Source: an uncultured Bacteroidia bacterium
Lineage (GTDB): Bacteria > Bacteroidota > Bacteroidia > Bacteroidales > Prolixibacteraceae
NCBI GenBank assembly: GCA_903907075.1
Contig: CAIVMQ010000067.1
Coordinates: 62,001 to 126,000 of the forward strand
Direction: 5' to 3'
DNA length: 64,000 bases
Made by a program: the position numbers and the translations under genes. Each line of letters starts with the position of its first letter. The first letter of the stretch is position 1. Below the pieces are notes generated by a model, which did not search any database, was not told the origin of the DNA, and was given only the letters and a program-made list of their open reading frames with translations. Below are positions 8,822 through 17,635 of this stretch, one piece after another.

Positions 8822-10288
8822 TTAGATAACAATCGTAATTATGGAGTGAGGCAGACTGATTACGGGTGTTGCATTATTTTCTAAGGCAAGCTTAAATGGG
8901 ATTTTTTCGTCTGTAGTATTGAGCACGATTACAACGATTTTTCCGTCTGGATTTTTGAACGCTGTAGCCTGAATTTTATCGCGGTTTGAGGAGCAACTGA
9001 TGCGTTTAGCCCCGGACTGAATAAATTTAGAAAAATGGCCGATGTAATAGTAGCTATTGGTAAAAAGAAGTTCGCCTGTTTGGGTATTGGCATGGATAGG
9101 GGCGAAGCAGAAATTTCCAACATGATTAGGGCCTCCTGTTTCATCAAGAAGGATATTCCAGTCAGTCCAGGCTACGGTACCACAATTAAAATCATTTAGT
9201 ATCGAGTAGCCATATTTCTCGCCTAATGACCAATCATTAATTCTTTCAAGGGCGAATTTCTCGACACACCCTTCTGTGAAAATTAGGTTCTTATCCGGGA
9301 ATGCCTCCTTAACCCGTCTGAGATTTTCAAATTGCATTCCGCTGCCTGTCCAGGTCTCATACCAATGGAATCCGATTCCCCAGATGTATTTTGCTGATTG
9401 TGGATCATTGAGTAATGTGCTGGCGCGTTGATAGATCAAGTCACGGTTGTGATCCCAGGCAATGAGTTTTTTAGTACCTAGCCCGTTCTTTTGTAATGTC
9501 GGTCCCAGGTAGTTCTTAATAAAATCGCGCTCATCAGTGGCGGTAAAAAGGCACGATTCCCACTTTTGATTTGCCATCGGTTCATTTTGTACCGAAAGGC
9601 CCCAGATGGGAATGCCTAATGCTTCATACGCCCTAATATATTTCACATAATGATTGGCCCATGCTTGGGTGCATTTTGGCAATAGCTTGCCACCATGAAT
9701 AAGGCTATGGTTATCTTTCATCCATGCAGGAGGGCTCCACGGACTCACAAAAAGTGGTAACCGTCCACCAGCAGCTACACTCGCCTTTTTGATAAATGGG
9801 ATTCTAAATTTTTGATCGTGGGCGATATTAAAAGATGCAAGCAAGGTATCATTATCGGCTACGTAGCCGTATGAATCACTTGAGAAATCGCAGCTCGCGA
9901 TATTTGTCCGAGCAAAATTATAGCCGATTCCGCGCTTTGTATCGTAATATGCAGTTAGCAATTTATTCTGATTTTGTAATGTCAGCTTTGCAAAAACTTC
10001 AGCCGAGGCGTCTGTTAAGGCACCTCCTATTCCAATCATGGTTTGAAAGGATTTCGATGGATCGACAAATACGCAAACCTGGGTCTCAAAAGGCTGCCCA
10101 AAGGGTTCAAATATAGCGTCTGATGATTGAGTTAACCGCAAAGCACTATCTTTTGCAGTAATAAATACCTGAGCCTTGCGTGGACTTAGGGACTTCTGCT
10201 GTTTTATAGGAGAGGTGGCAAAAGTGCCGGTCATAAAACACATCATCGCTAACAGGGATAGCGCGAAATAATTTTTACTGATTTTCAT
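8822..10288 (-). CDS. GH30 glycoside hydrolase (glucosylceramidase / beta-1,6-glucanase-like)
   Basis: Secreted retaining glycosidase of family GH30 (488 residues): signal peptide (LSLLAMMCFMTGTFA), (beta/alpha)8 barrel, then the short beta-sandwich that completes GH30 enzymes (NPDGKIVVIVLNTTDEKIPF). The acid/base is Glu236 in SVQNEP and the nucleophile Glu339 in FTEGC. The substrate wall motif FVSPWSPPAWMK and the WTDWNILLDETGGPNH loop resemble glucosylceramidase / beta-1,6-glucanase members (GH30_1/_3) rather than xylanases. A TATCTTTG -7-like box lies 37-44 nt before the start. The stop codon directly touches the gntP remnant, but the reading frame itself looks intact. The subfamily is tentative. 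Confidence 0.88.
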   Translation of the reverse strand: MKISKNYFALSLLAMMCFMTGTFATSPIKQQKSLSPRKAQVFITAKDSALRLTQSSDAIFEPFGQPFETQVCVFVDPSKSFQTMIGIGGALTDASAEVFAKLTLQNQNKLLTAYYDTKRGIGYNFARTNIASCDFSSDSYGYVADNDTLLASFNIAHDQKFRIPFIKKASVAAGGRLPLFVSPWSPPAWMKDNHSLIHGGKLLPKCTQAWANHYVKYIRAYEALGIPIWGLSVQNEPMANQKWESCLFTATDERDFIKNYLGPTLQKNGLGTKKLIAWDHNRDLIYQRASTLLNDPQSAKYIWGIGFHWYETWTGSGMQFENLRRVKEAFPDKNLIFTEGCVEKFALERINDWSLGEKYGYSILNDFNCGTVAWTDWNILLDETGGPNHVGNFCFAPIHANTQTGELLFTNSYYYIGHFSKFIQSGAKRISCSSNRDKIQATAFKNPDGKIVVIVLNTTDEKIPFKLALENNATPVISLPHSIITIVI

Positions 10289-10324
10289 GGCAGACAGCTT
10301 ATAGTGATGGTTACAAAACTATCC

Positions 10325-10332
10325 CAAAGATA
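10325..10332 (-). promoter_or_regulatory. Putative -7 box for the GH30 gene
   Basis: Minus-strand TATCTTTG is an exact match to the Bacteroidota -7 consensus TAnnTTTG, 37 nt upstream of the GH30 start. No convincing -33 TTG element was found, so support is limited. Confidence 0.35.
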
Positions 10333-10333
10333 C

Positions 10334-10768
10334 TTATTCCTCTTTTGTATTGACCATCCAGACGGAGAAAGTATTGAGATAATCCCAGAATGATTGCATC
10401 ACCGATTCAGGTAAATTAAGTTTTGAGAGTACCTCAATGTAGCATTCAAGCCACACGATTCGAGCCTCTTGATTGATTGCAAAGGGCGAATGACGGGCAG
10501 CAAGCATTGGTCTTCCACGGTTCTGGGTATAAAAAGTATGACCGCCACAAATCTGAATAAAGAAGTCTGAGGAGCGCTGTTTTGCTTTATCTAAAGCCTC
10601 CTCAATACGGGGGAAAAGATGACTTACCTCACTTTTACTGAGTAAATCATAATGATCACTAACCATTTTTCGGATACCCTCTTCAGAAAGCAATTTTAAA
10701 AACTCCGGAGAGGGAAGGGAAACCGGAGGCCTTTGGCCAAATTCGTATTGATTGATTGTAAAAACCAT
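10334..10768 (-). CDS. Truncated haemoglobin (group II-like globin)
   Basis: Small haem protein of 144 residues in the bacterial 2-on-2 globin family, which binds O2, NO or peroxide and is often linked to nitrosative or low-oxygen stress. The family core is recognisable: a GG-containing turn (IQICGGHTFYTQNRGRPML), then ARHSPFAI with the likely proximal His93, then the helix EARIVWLECYIEVL. There is no signal peptide, so it should be cytoplasmic. It is transcribed toward the GH30 gene. Nothing nearby explains its role, and co-regulation with the glycosidases is not implied. Confidence 0.85.
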   Translation of the reverse strand: MVFTINQYEFGQRPPVSLPSPEFLKLLSEEGIRKMVSDHYDLLSKSEVSHLFPRIEEALDKAKQRSSDFFIQICGGHTFYTQNRGRPMLAARHSPFAINQEARIVWLECYIEVLSKLNLPESVMQSFWDYLNTFSVWMVNTKEE

Positions 10769-10955
10769 TAATAGTTCAAATTTAACGACCTAAAAAAATG
10801 AAGATTAGTAGATTAGAAAAGGTGCGAGATGTAATTGCCCTCTTCTGGATAAGCTTGAAAATTGCCAACCGATAGAATCAGTATCTGATAATCAAAAATT
10901 ACAACTGTAGAGGCTGTATCAATCAGGCAAAGAAAATAGGATAAGCAAAATACAA

Positions 10956-11312
10956 TTAGATCTCCAGGGTCATCCGTTCACTGGCTACCATATAGTAACG
11001 TGCAAAATTCTCATCATTCATATAATCGTGCAACTTAGTTTGCCATTTCTTGGATCTCTCAGAAAGCAATACAATATTTTTATTATTTTCAACATTCTCA
11101 GGATCAACTTTTTGAACCTTAATTACCTCAATAAATTCATCCATCCATTTCTCATAATGGACCATAAACTCCTTTTGATCCGGGGTGATGTTTATATCCG
11201 ATGATGACTCTCTAATATTGGCAGAGATCAGTGAGGAGGCAGTCAATGTACCACCTAAGGTGAAACCTAATTTGCGTAAAAAGCTTCTTCTTTTATCTTC
11301 GTAACCGTCCAT
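10956..11312 (-). CDS. Small twin-arginine signal protein of unknown function
   Basis: A 118-residue protein I do not recognise by name. The N-terminus KRRSFLRKLGFTLGGTLTAS is a Tat-type signal (RRxFLRK) followed by a hydrophobic stretch. The mature part is short, helical and charged (HYEKWMDEFIEVIKVQKVDP), with no Cys or catalytic motif visible. An exact -7-like box TAACTTTG (11369-11376) lies 57 nt upstream. Similar small Tat-leader proteins occur in Bacteroidota as hypothetical proteins. It is probably exported, with an unknown role. Confidence 0.7.
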   Translation of the reverse strand: MDGYEDKRRSFLRKLGFTLGGTLTASSLISANIRESSSDINITPDQKEFMVHYEKWMDEFIEVIKVQKVDPENVENNKNIVLLSERSKKWQTKLHDYMNDENFARYYMVASERMTLEI

Positions 11313-11368
11313 CTGTATTAAGGTTTTTTAGTAATAACAATGATTATATGATTTTGTTTATTAGGGTA

Positions 11369-11376
11369 CAAAGTTA
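11369..11376 (-). promoter_or_regulatory. Putative -7 box for the small Tat-signal gene
   Basis: Minus-strand TAACTTTG matches TAnnTTTG exactly, 57 nt before the start codon. No -33 element is obvious. Confidence 0.3.
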
Positions 11377-11439
11377 AATCTGTTCTCCGAAATTGCTACA
11401 TACTATTCTAAATTTATACTATTCTAGTTTGATTTTTTT

Positions 11440-12132
11440 TTACGGATTTTTCATACAACGAACCGAATAGCCATCTCGCATAGCAACATAGCTATTTACT
11501 GCGCCGTGACCAAAGCTTATATAATGGCCCCAGACACTACATTGATTCCACTCTGCGGAGGCCCACCAATGACAATAACTACCTGATTTACTAAATGATC
11601 CATCGTAATTTCGGGAGCCTCCTGCGAGAAATACAAAGCCACTCTTATTAATTGTCCCGTCAGGATTGATCCAGGATGCCGTTCCATCTGCTTCAGCTTT
11701 TCCTCCAGGTTCAATGGTCAATGATCGTTGAGCTATACCCATCAAGGTTGTTAATTTCCCGAATTCAGAATCGGCAGGCACATGCCATCCTTCGGGGCAT
11801 AATTTGCCTGTACTCACTGTATACCAGTTGTATAGTGCGCCATAGGTGTTTTTTGAAGCTGTTTCATCATTCGTATACCAGCAATATCCTGGGGTATAAA
11901 GCCCTTTCCACTCCTTGGCATCAGTAACCAATGGAATTGGTGTGCCATCGTTATATTTGGTCGATCTTAAATTCTCAGTCATCCAAACCTGTGTTCCAAT
12001 TGTGACCGTATGATAAAAATTTCCTTCGGTATCTTTCACAATCAACTCTTTTCCTTCAGGATTTTCCTGTTGGGCAAATAGCTGTAGCGTAAATAATAGT
12101 AGGATGATTAAATTTATAGTTCTGAATACCAT
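11440..12132 (-). CDS. Fib_succ_major (TIGR02145) domain protein
   Basis: Exported 230-residue protein with a signal peptide (NLIILLLFTLQLFAQ) and one Fibrobacter succinogenes major paralogous domain. Diagnostic blocks are GTQVWMTENLRSTKYNDG, ALYNWYTVSTGKLCPEGWHV followed by PADSEFGKL, and the end GYSVRCMKN. The conserved tryptophans and paired cysteines fit this C-type-lectin-like fold. The biochemical role of the family is unknown; surface or cell-envelope location is common. It sits alone, transcribed away from the GH78 gene's 3' side across a hairpin-rich gap. Confidence 0.85.
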   Translation of the reverse strand: MVFRTINLIILLLFTLQLFAQQENPEGKELIVKDTEGNFYHTVTIGTQVWMTENLRSTKYNDGTPIPLVTDAKEWKGLYTPGYCWYTNDETASKNTYGALYNWYTVSTGKLCPEGWHVPADSEFGKLTTLMGIAQRSLTIEPGGKAEADGTASWINPDGTINKSGFVFLAGGSRNYDGSFSKSGSYCHWWASAEWNQCSVWGHYISFGHGAVNSYVAMRDGYSVRCMKNP

Positions 12133-12247
12133 TTGTTTCGTTTTTTTACGTGTTGATAAATAGGTTGTTGTTAAATTCTAAAGATGATAAATTCATAATA
12201 ATTACTGGCCGTTAAAATAAATTCGTATTGTAATTATCAAATATTTC

Positions 12248-12388
12248 GCCACGACGTGGCTTGTTTTTCATTTTATCCGTAATTCTACAAAGATTTGGGT
12301 AGCTCCGAAGCCCGTTCATTGCTACGTAGTTGATATCTTTGTAGTCAGTTAAATGACAATTACAAAACTTCAAAAGCAACGGAGTTGC
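12248..12388. repeat. Intergenic palindromic element (nested and tandem hairpins)
   Basis: This gap holds several perfect inverted repeats: GCCAC-GAC-GTGGC (12248-12260); TACAAAGAT (12286-12294) with ATCTTTGTA (12335-12343) enclosing GTAGC (12299-12303) and GCTAC (12321-12325); and GCAAC-GGA-GTTGC (12376-12388). Five-base stems with three-base loops recur in the hairpin chain between iolE and iolG, which suggests a related dispersed non-coding element. None is followed by a clear U-tract in the right place to be a simple terminator. Confidence 0.6.
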
Positions 12389-12442
12389 GTCATCTTAATT
12401 GGTCCTTATTTTAAACGAACATTACTAATGCGCAATAAATTT

Positions 12443-15310
12443 TTATCTCAGTTTTGGAATTGAAAACGTATAATGGCCTGAGCCGATTTTAAAAATGGAT
12501 ATATTGCCCTTAACCTCTGAGGAAATAACCCCTTTTGCTTTATTGGTTGGTTGACTGTTTATGCTCACTGTCTGCTTGTTCTTGTAAGGGAGCTGCACGG
12601 ATGCATTGGTATTGGCCGGAATGGAAACCTCCAGCGTGAGGATATTATTTTTCACTCGCCAGGAAGATAATACCTCCCCACGAATCGTGTTGATCCCTGC
12701 TGATACCCAATCCAGATCCTTTGGTATATAAGGCTTAATAATGATATTTTCAAAAGCCGGGTTAGCCTCATCAATTTGTATCCCTGCGAGGGAGGTATAA
12801 AACCACGAGTCAATGGCGGCAGTGAGTACGATATGGTTAAATGACCCTCCATTCCAGCCTTCGGGGACTGTTGTGCGCCCCCGGAGCATGTCGCTCCAGC
12901 TTGGGAATCCGTCAAGTTGAGTGAGGTGCCAGAGGACATCGTCCCTTCCTGTTATGGAGAGAGCATCGATTAGCGACTTTGTTCCTGGGTATCCCGTAGT
13001 AAGATGGCCATCATGTTTTTTATACATGTCGTCAAGCAATGTTTGCAATACGCCATCTTGATGCCCTTCAGGGACAAGACCTAATGAAAGGGCATAGGCC
13101 TGAGGGGCCTGAGTCCCGTTGTCGTAACTGTTTGTGGATGCGTCAAAAAATCGGTTGTTAAAGGCGTCTTTAATCTTATCTGCGGTATCATTAAATTTTT
13201 TAAGGTCCTCTTTCTTGTTTAGAATTCCGGCTATTTGGGCCATAATTCGGTTCTCTGTAAAGTAGAATGCGGTTGTAATCGAGAGCGGAAGATTTCTGTT
13301 TCCTTTGAATCCCTCGGCGAGTGAGAGGTGATCTCCCCATACGGATGTCTGAAGGTATCCGGGATTTAGCGGTTTCTTGCGTGGGAAATCTAAAAAGGGG
13401 GAACTGATCAACCGGGGTGCTACATCGCTTTCTCCCTGATCTGCAAGATAATCCATATATTTAACGAGTGAAGCGTAGTGCTCATCGAGAATTCGTTTAT
13501 CCCCATAGTGCAGGTATTGATACCAGGGAATCATAATATAGGCCGCACTCCAGATGAGGTCCTCTTCGATGCCGGAACGTGGAGCTATCATACCAATCAA
13601 TCCGGATGGTAATTGCTCGTCGTGAAAATCACGGACCCACTTGTCATAGAATCGTGGGGTGTCGAAATTAAGCATAGCCTCCTGAGCTGAAAGCCAGCCA
13701 TCGGCACCCCATCCCTGGCGCTCTGCCCGCTGAGGGCAATCGGTAGGAACGCCCATCTGGAAATTGCAACGTTGTGACTGCACCGTGCAAAAATGGATTC
13801 TATTTATAATTTCGTTTCCGCATTCAAAGAATCCTGCCGGTTTGATGCCGTTATGAATAAATTGTCCTTCCAGATCTTTCAGCGTCGGGACACCGGGATA
13901 TCCCGAAATTTCGACGTATTGAAAACCATGGTAGGTGAAGTGTGGTTCATAGGTTTCGGACCCCTCTCCTTTGAGGATAAAATTATCTTCAGTCCTAGTA
14001 GGTCCAAGAGAGTTTCGGTTGAGGGTACCATCCGGCATTAGCGTCTCCGCGAATCGTATTTTAATCGTGGTTCCTTTGGGCCCTTGAGCTCGGATACGAG
14101 CCCATCCGGAGAAGTTACGACCCATATCGAAAATAGATACTCCCGGCTTGGGCTGCGCAACGGTCAGAGGATGGATGGTTTCTGTAGCAACCTCAGGCTC
14201 TACCGAGTTGGATAGTAGTATTCCGCCAGGAGATGGTACGGTATTGGCCTTATCCCATTGGCTATCGTTAAATTCCTTCTTATCCCACCCGGTTTGTTCA
14301 AGCCTCGAATCGTAATCCTCACCGTCATAAATGCAGCTAAATGTTACTGGTCCTAACGCAGACTTCCAGCTTTCGTCTGATATGATCGTGGCGGTTGAGC
14401 CATCTTTATAGGTTATCTCCAGTTGAAGAATCAGACGTGGTAAGCCATACCACTGCATCCGCCATCCCCACCATTTTTCAGGTGTATTGAACCATCCATT
14501 TCCAAGCATCACACCAATGGCATTTTCACCGTTATGAAGCTCCTTGCTTACATCATAGGTGTCGTAAAAAACCCTTTTTTGATAATTTGTCTTTCCAGGG
14601 GTAAGCACCCGATTTCCCACTTTACCTCCATTCAGGTGAGCCTCATAAAGCCCCAGCCCTGCCACAAAAAGCTTTGCCCGAGCCACCGGCCGTTCGATTG
14701 TGAATTCCTTCCGAAATATGGGTGACCTGAGATCTGCCGCTGTTTGCTTGATTGTGGGCGAAACTCTCAAGTCCACATTCGGTACAGTTTCGTCGGGACT
14801 TCCTCTTCCAATCCATTTGGCTTTCCAATCAGATGGTTCAAGAAAGGCTGTGCTGAATTTTTCGAACTTAGAATAAGAATGAAACTTACCAGACTCATCA
14901 CATACCCTGACCCTCCAGAAATAATCACTGTTGGACTTCAGCGGCTGGCCCTTGTAGGTAACTAGCGTGGATTGTTCCGATGTTACACTGCCGGAGTCCC
15001 ACATATCGGCTTTCCCCGTGTTAAGTAGTTCGGCTGATGAGGCAACCTGTATTTGGTAAGCCGTTTGACTCCTACCTTGCCCGTCAAGTTTTACGATCCA
15101 CGAAAATCGAGGATCTTTGATATCAATGGCATCGGCAGCCGGGTTAAATTCTACCAGATAGTCAGGCGTCTTGCGGGTTGCGATCCATTTATGGTAATCA
15201 CCTTTCATTTGTTCAAGCTGGAAATTATCAGGCTCTGATTGAGCGTAACCCATGCTTAAACTGAAAAAGGGAAACAACAGAATTAAAAATTTCAGGAGAT
15301 TATACTTCAT
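12443..15310 (-). CDS. GH78 alpha-L-rhamnosidase
   Basis: Secreted inverting rhamnosidase (955 residues) that would release terminal alpha-L-rhamnose from pectin side chains, gums or bacterial polysaccharides. Order: signal peptide (1-24), Fn3-like domain (~60-150), rhamnosidase N domain (~190-350), jelly-roll (~370-480), (alpha/alpha)6 barrel (~490-850), C-terminal beta-sandwich. The catalytic block TDCPQRAERQGWGAD keeps the three family acids Asp524, Glu530 (general acid) and Asp537 at the usual 6/7 spacing, although the common QRDER is QRAER here. The probable base is Glu817 in TVPEGWNGGSFNH. It appears to be a single-gene unit; a TATATTTG -7-like box lies 72 nt upstream. Confidence 0.93.
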   Translation of the reverse strand: MKYNLLKFLILLFPFFSLSMGYAQSEPDNFQLEQMKGDYHKWIATRKTPDYLVEFNPAADAIDIKDPRFSWIVKLDGQGRSQTAYQIQVASSAELLNTGKADMWDSGSVTSEQSTLVTYKGQPLKSNSDYFWRVRVCDESGKFHSYSKFEKFSTAFLEPSDWKAKWIGRGSPDETVPNVDLRVSPTIKQTAADLRSPIFRKEFTIERPVARAKLFVAGLGLYEAHLNGGKVGNRVLTPGKTNYQKRVFYDTYDVSKELHNGENAIGVMLGNGWFNTPEKWWGWRMQWYGLPRLILQLEITYKDGSTATIISDESWKSALGPVTFSCIYDGEDYDSRLEQTGWDKKEFNDSQWDKANTVPSPGGILLSNSVEPEVATETIHPLTVAQPKPGVSIFDMGRNFSGWARIRAQGPKGTTIKIRFAETLMPDGTLNRNSLGPTRTEDNFILKGEGSETYEPHFTYHGFQYVEISGYPGVPTLKDLEGQFIHNGIKPAGFFECGNEIINRIHFCTVQSQRCNFQMGVPTDCPQRAERQGWGADGWLSAQEAMLNFDTPRFYDKWVRDFHDEQLPSGLIGMIAPRSGIEEDLIWSAAYIMIPWYQYLHYGDKRILDEHYASLVKYMDYLADQGESDVAPRLISSPFLDFPRKKPLNPGYLQTSVWGDHLSLAEGFKGNRNLPLSITTAFYFTENRIMAQIAGILNKKEDLKKFNDTADKIKDAFNNRFFDASTNSYDNGTQAPQAYALSLGLVPEGHQDGVLQTLLDDMYKKHDGHLTTGYPGTKSLIDALSITGRDDVLWHLTQLDGFPSWSDMLRGRTTVPEGWNGGSFNHIVLTAAIDSWFYTSLAGIQIDEANPAFENIIIKPYIPKDLDWVSAGINTIRGEVLSSWRVKNNILTLEVSIPANTNASVQLPYKNKQTVSINSQPTNKAKGVISSEVKGNISIFKIGSGHYTFSIPKLR

Positions 15311-15381
15311 ATCATCTGGTTCATTTATCGTAATGGATCTTTGGTCTTTAATCCGGGATTTTATTGAAAATTTCAGAAGGA

Positions 15382-15389
15382 CAAATATA
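15382..15389 (-). promoter_or_regulatory. Putative -7 box for the GH78 gene
   Basis: Minus-strand TATATTTG is an exact TAnnTTTG match, 72 nt before the GH78 start. No -33 TTG lies at the expected 19-21 bp spacing, so support is limited. Confidence 0.35.
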
Positions 15390-15440
15390 TTTAGGAATCT
15401 AATAGTACACGATTAAAATCAAGAGCTAATGGTTGTTTTT

Positions 15441-17447
15441 TTATTGAATGATCTCTAGTGTATTATGGATTAGGATTTTAGGAATTATGACTTCAGTTCG
15501 TCCGTCAACAGTTTTAAATTTCAACGCTGTTCCGTCTGGTTGAAGGATCACCGATGTCGGTTTGCTCTTGGTCAGTACCGACACTTTCAGATCGGATATA
15601 GGTGGTATTTCATCAATTCCCTTCACCCCTCCATTGGAATGATCGCCTGAAGTGTTTATGAATTGAATCAGTATCTTCCCATTTTTTGTCGTGGGAACAA
15701 TAGTTACTTTATGTGTCCCTTCGACAGAGACGATAGGATTTGGAAGTAATCGGGTCATAATTTTGGAGAATAAGTCCCGAATCACCGGCGATGAACTATC
15801 GAGATACGGTTCGCCCAGCGAGACATAGATCCCGGCGATTTTTCCTTTACCACAATCCCGAATGGTGGCTGCAACCTCGTAAGGGGAGTCTAGATTATCC
15901 AACGAAAATACCTTGCTTAACGGCGTTGTGCCTGACAATGGTTCAATTGTTCTGGTTTCTGTATCTATTTCAGTAAATCGATCTTCTAAATTTAAGTAGG
16001 TTCGTTTCACTTCCGCACTTTTTACTTGTCTTACCCCTAGCAGGTCATCAAAGCGGGCGGTAGCAGTTGCTCCGACAACAAGTAATTTGCCCCCCTCGTT
16101 AACATATTTTCGTAAGGCGGTTTCTATCTCGGGTTCGATGATCTGCCATTCCGGGACAACCACGACAGGGAATTCATTTAATCTTTTTAGCATCTGGTGC
16201 GTCATAATTACCTCCACGGCATGCTGGCCATCAAGCAAGGTTTTCAGAATCCCTCGCATCTTCTCTGTTTTTGCAGATTGATAAACCACATCGACACTCT
16301 GTTTCCATGCGGCAACAGAATAGAGTAGAGCTATCTGAGGTGTTATCGTGATCCCTTTACAATACTCTCTGCGGGGTATGATAAAGTCCGCCACCTCTTT
16401 AATGATCCGGAAGTCTTTTCGGTTAAAGGAGATATCTGCCGTTTGATTAAAATAGATTTGGACTCCGCCACCCAGGCTTATCACCGGAGCTAACTCCTGG
16501 CACAATTGAAGTGATGTCTTAGGACTCCTCATGTCGTTGCTATAATCATACGTAAAGCTCCAGGCCATCAAATCAAAGGGTATTCCCTGCCCGGCTAATG
16601 TTCTGGCATGCCAATTCGCCTGGTTTACAGAGTTGTCTGCCTCGTTGTCGCCTGAGTAGAAATCTAATCCGATATCTTCAGGTATGGGTTCAGGCATCAT
16701 TCCGCTAAACGCCCAATTGGAGCAAAGCTGAAAAGCTGGTGCAGCCTGATGGATCTCTTTGGCGTAGTGTTTGACATATCGTATAAAAGCCTGACGGTAG
16801 AATTCTAAAAATTCCTTGTAGTATAAATCGCCTGGTTTTTTGGGTATCGAATCAATTCCTGTTGTTTTTTTAAATTCGGCCAATGCCGCCGGTTGATAAT
16901 CGGGTTGAACAGCCCATGCTTCTCCGTCGAGCCAGGCTCCGTCAACTTTATATTTCAAGGCAATCTCCTTGAGTTGAGGGATCAGCAATTTATCGGAATA
17001 ATCTCCCCAAAAACTTATCCTGGCATGATCAGCAATTCCGTCTGGTTGAATTCGTGCTTGTCCAGGATGTAATCGCAAATAATTGACATCATTAACCCCC
17101 GTAAAATGTACAAATAAACTTACGTGATGTCTTTCGGTAACTTTCCGAATTAAAGCCAGCGGATCTTTATCGAAGCTAATAGCTGGCTGACCCACCTCCG
17201 TTGGATAGGATGAAACTCCGGGATAACCCTTGCAGTCGACCTGAATAAAATCGAGGCGCCCTAAATTAAGCAAAGTGTCAACCATCCCTTCGGTCAATTT
17301 TGCACCTATAAGACTATCGGATAAACTGATATGCTTGTCGAAATGGAGCCCCCAAAATGAATCGGTACGCAATAGTTTGGTTTTATTCTGCCCTGAGACT
17401 AAAAATAGTGGGAGAATCAGGAGTATGAATAGAATGGTTTTTTTCAT
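15441..17447 (-). CDS. Putative alpha-L-fucosidase-like glycosidase (TIM barrel plus GATase-like domain)
   Basis: Exported 668-residue protein with a signal peptide ending near VSGQ. The N-terminal two thirds look like a TIM-barrel glycosidase: FWGLHFDKHISLSDSLIGAK, the block VDCKGYPGVSSYPTEVG, FVHFTGVND, and VDGAWLDGEAWAVQP with candidate catalytic acids. Residues ~390-500 (ALLYSVAAWKQS, FPVVVVPEWQIIEPEIETAL, EGGKLLVVGATA) resemble the glutamine-amidotransferase-like trimerisation domain of GH42-type enzymes. That architecture recalls GH151/GH29-related alpha-L-fucosidases. Family assignment is uncertain and the catalytic residues are not proven. It sits directly upstream of the rhamnosidase on the same strand, which fits attack on a fucose/rhamnose-bearing glycan. 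Confidence 0.6.
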   Translation of the reverse strand: MKKTILFILLILPLFLVSGQNKTKLLRTDSFWGLHFDKHISLSDSLIGAKLTEGMVDTLLNLGRLDFIQVDCKGYPGVSSYPTEVGQPAISFDKDPLALIRKVTERHHVSLFVHFTGVNDVNYLRLHPGQARIQPDGIADHARISFWGDYSDKLLIPQLKEIALKYKVDGAWLDGEAWAVQPDYQPAALAEFKKTTGIDSIPKKPGDLYYKEFLEFYRQAFIRYVKHYAKEIHQAAPAFQLCSNWAFSGMMPEPIPEDIGLDFYSGDNEADNSVNQANWHARTLAGQGIPFDLMAWSFTYDYSNDMRSPKTSLQLCQELAPVISLGGGVQIYFNQTADISFNRKDFRIIKEVADFIIPRREYCKGITITPQIALLYSVAAWKQSVDVVYQSAKTEKMRGILKTLLDGQHAVEVIMTHQMLKRLNEFPVVVVPEWQIIEPEIETALRKYVNEGGKLLVVGATATARFDDLLGVRQVKSAEVKRTYLNLEDRFTEIDTETRTIEPLSGTTPLSKVFSLDNLDSPYEVAATIRDCGKGKIAGIYVSLGEPYLDSSSPVIRDLFSKIMTRLLPNPIVSVEGTHKVTIVPTTKNGKILIQFINTSGDHSNGGVKGIDEIPPISDLKVSVLTKSKPTSVILQPDGTALKFKTVDGRTEVIIPKILIHNTLEIIQ

Positions 17448-17635
17448 GAATTGGTTGTTAATTTATTTGCATTATTACTTACTATTTATCAGTTGGTGAA
17501 ATTTATCTGAAAATGTACAAACTAAATTCAGAAAGAAAGATTCTTAAAGGGATGTTTGTCATTTGTAAAAATCACCTTAGAGGCTTCTTTTAGTATTTAA
17601 AAATCAATTGGTTAAACTTTAATATCGCTATTCCC

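Noticed and set aside
10777-10784. TAAATTTG -7 box for the globin gene
   Set aside because: It matches the consensus but lies only 9 nt before the start codon, leaving almost no leader; in AT-rich sequence this is weak evidence.
10798-10875. 25-codon plus-strand ORF (MKISRLEKVRDVIALFWISL...) upstream of the globin gene
   Set aside because: It is too short, with no conserved partner, promoter or known small-protein family; chance is the simpler explanation.
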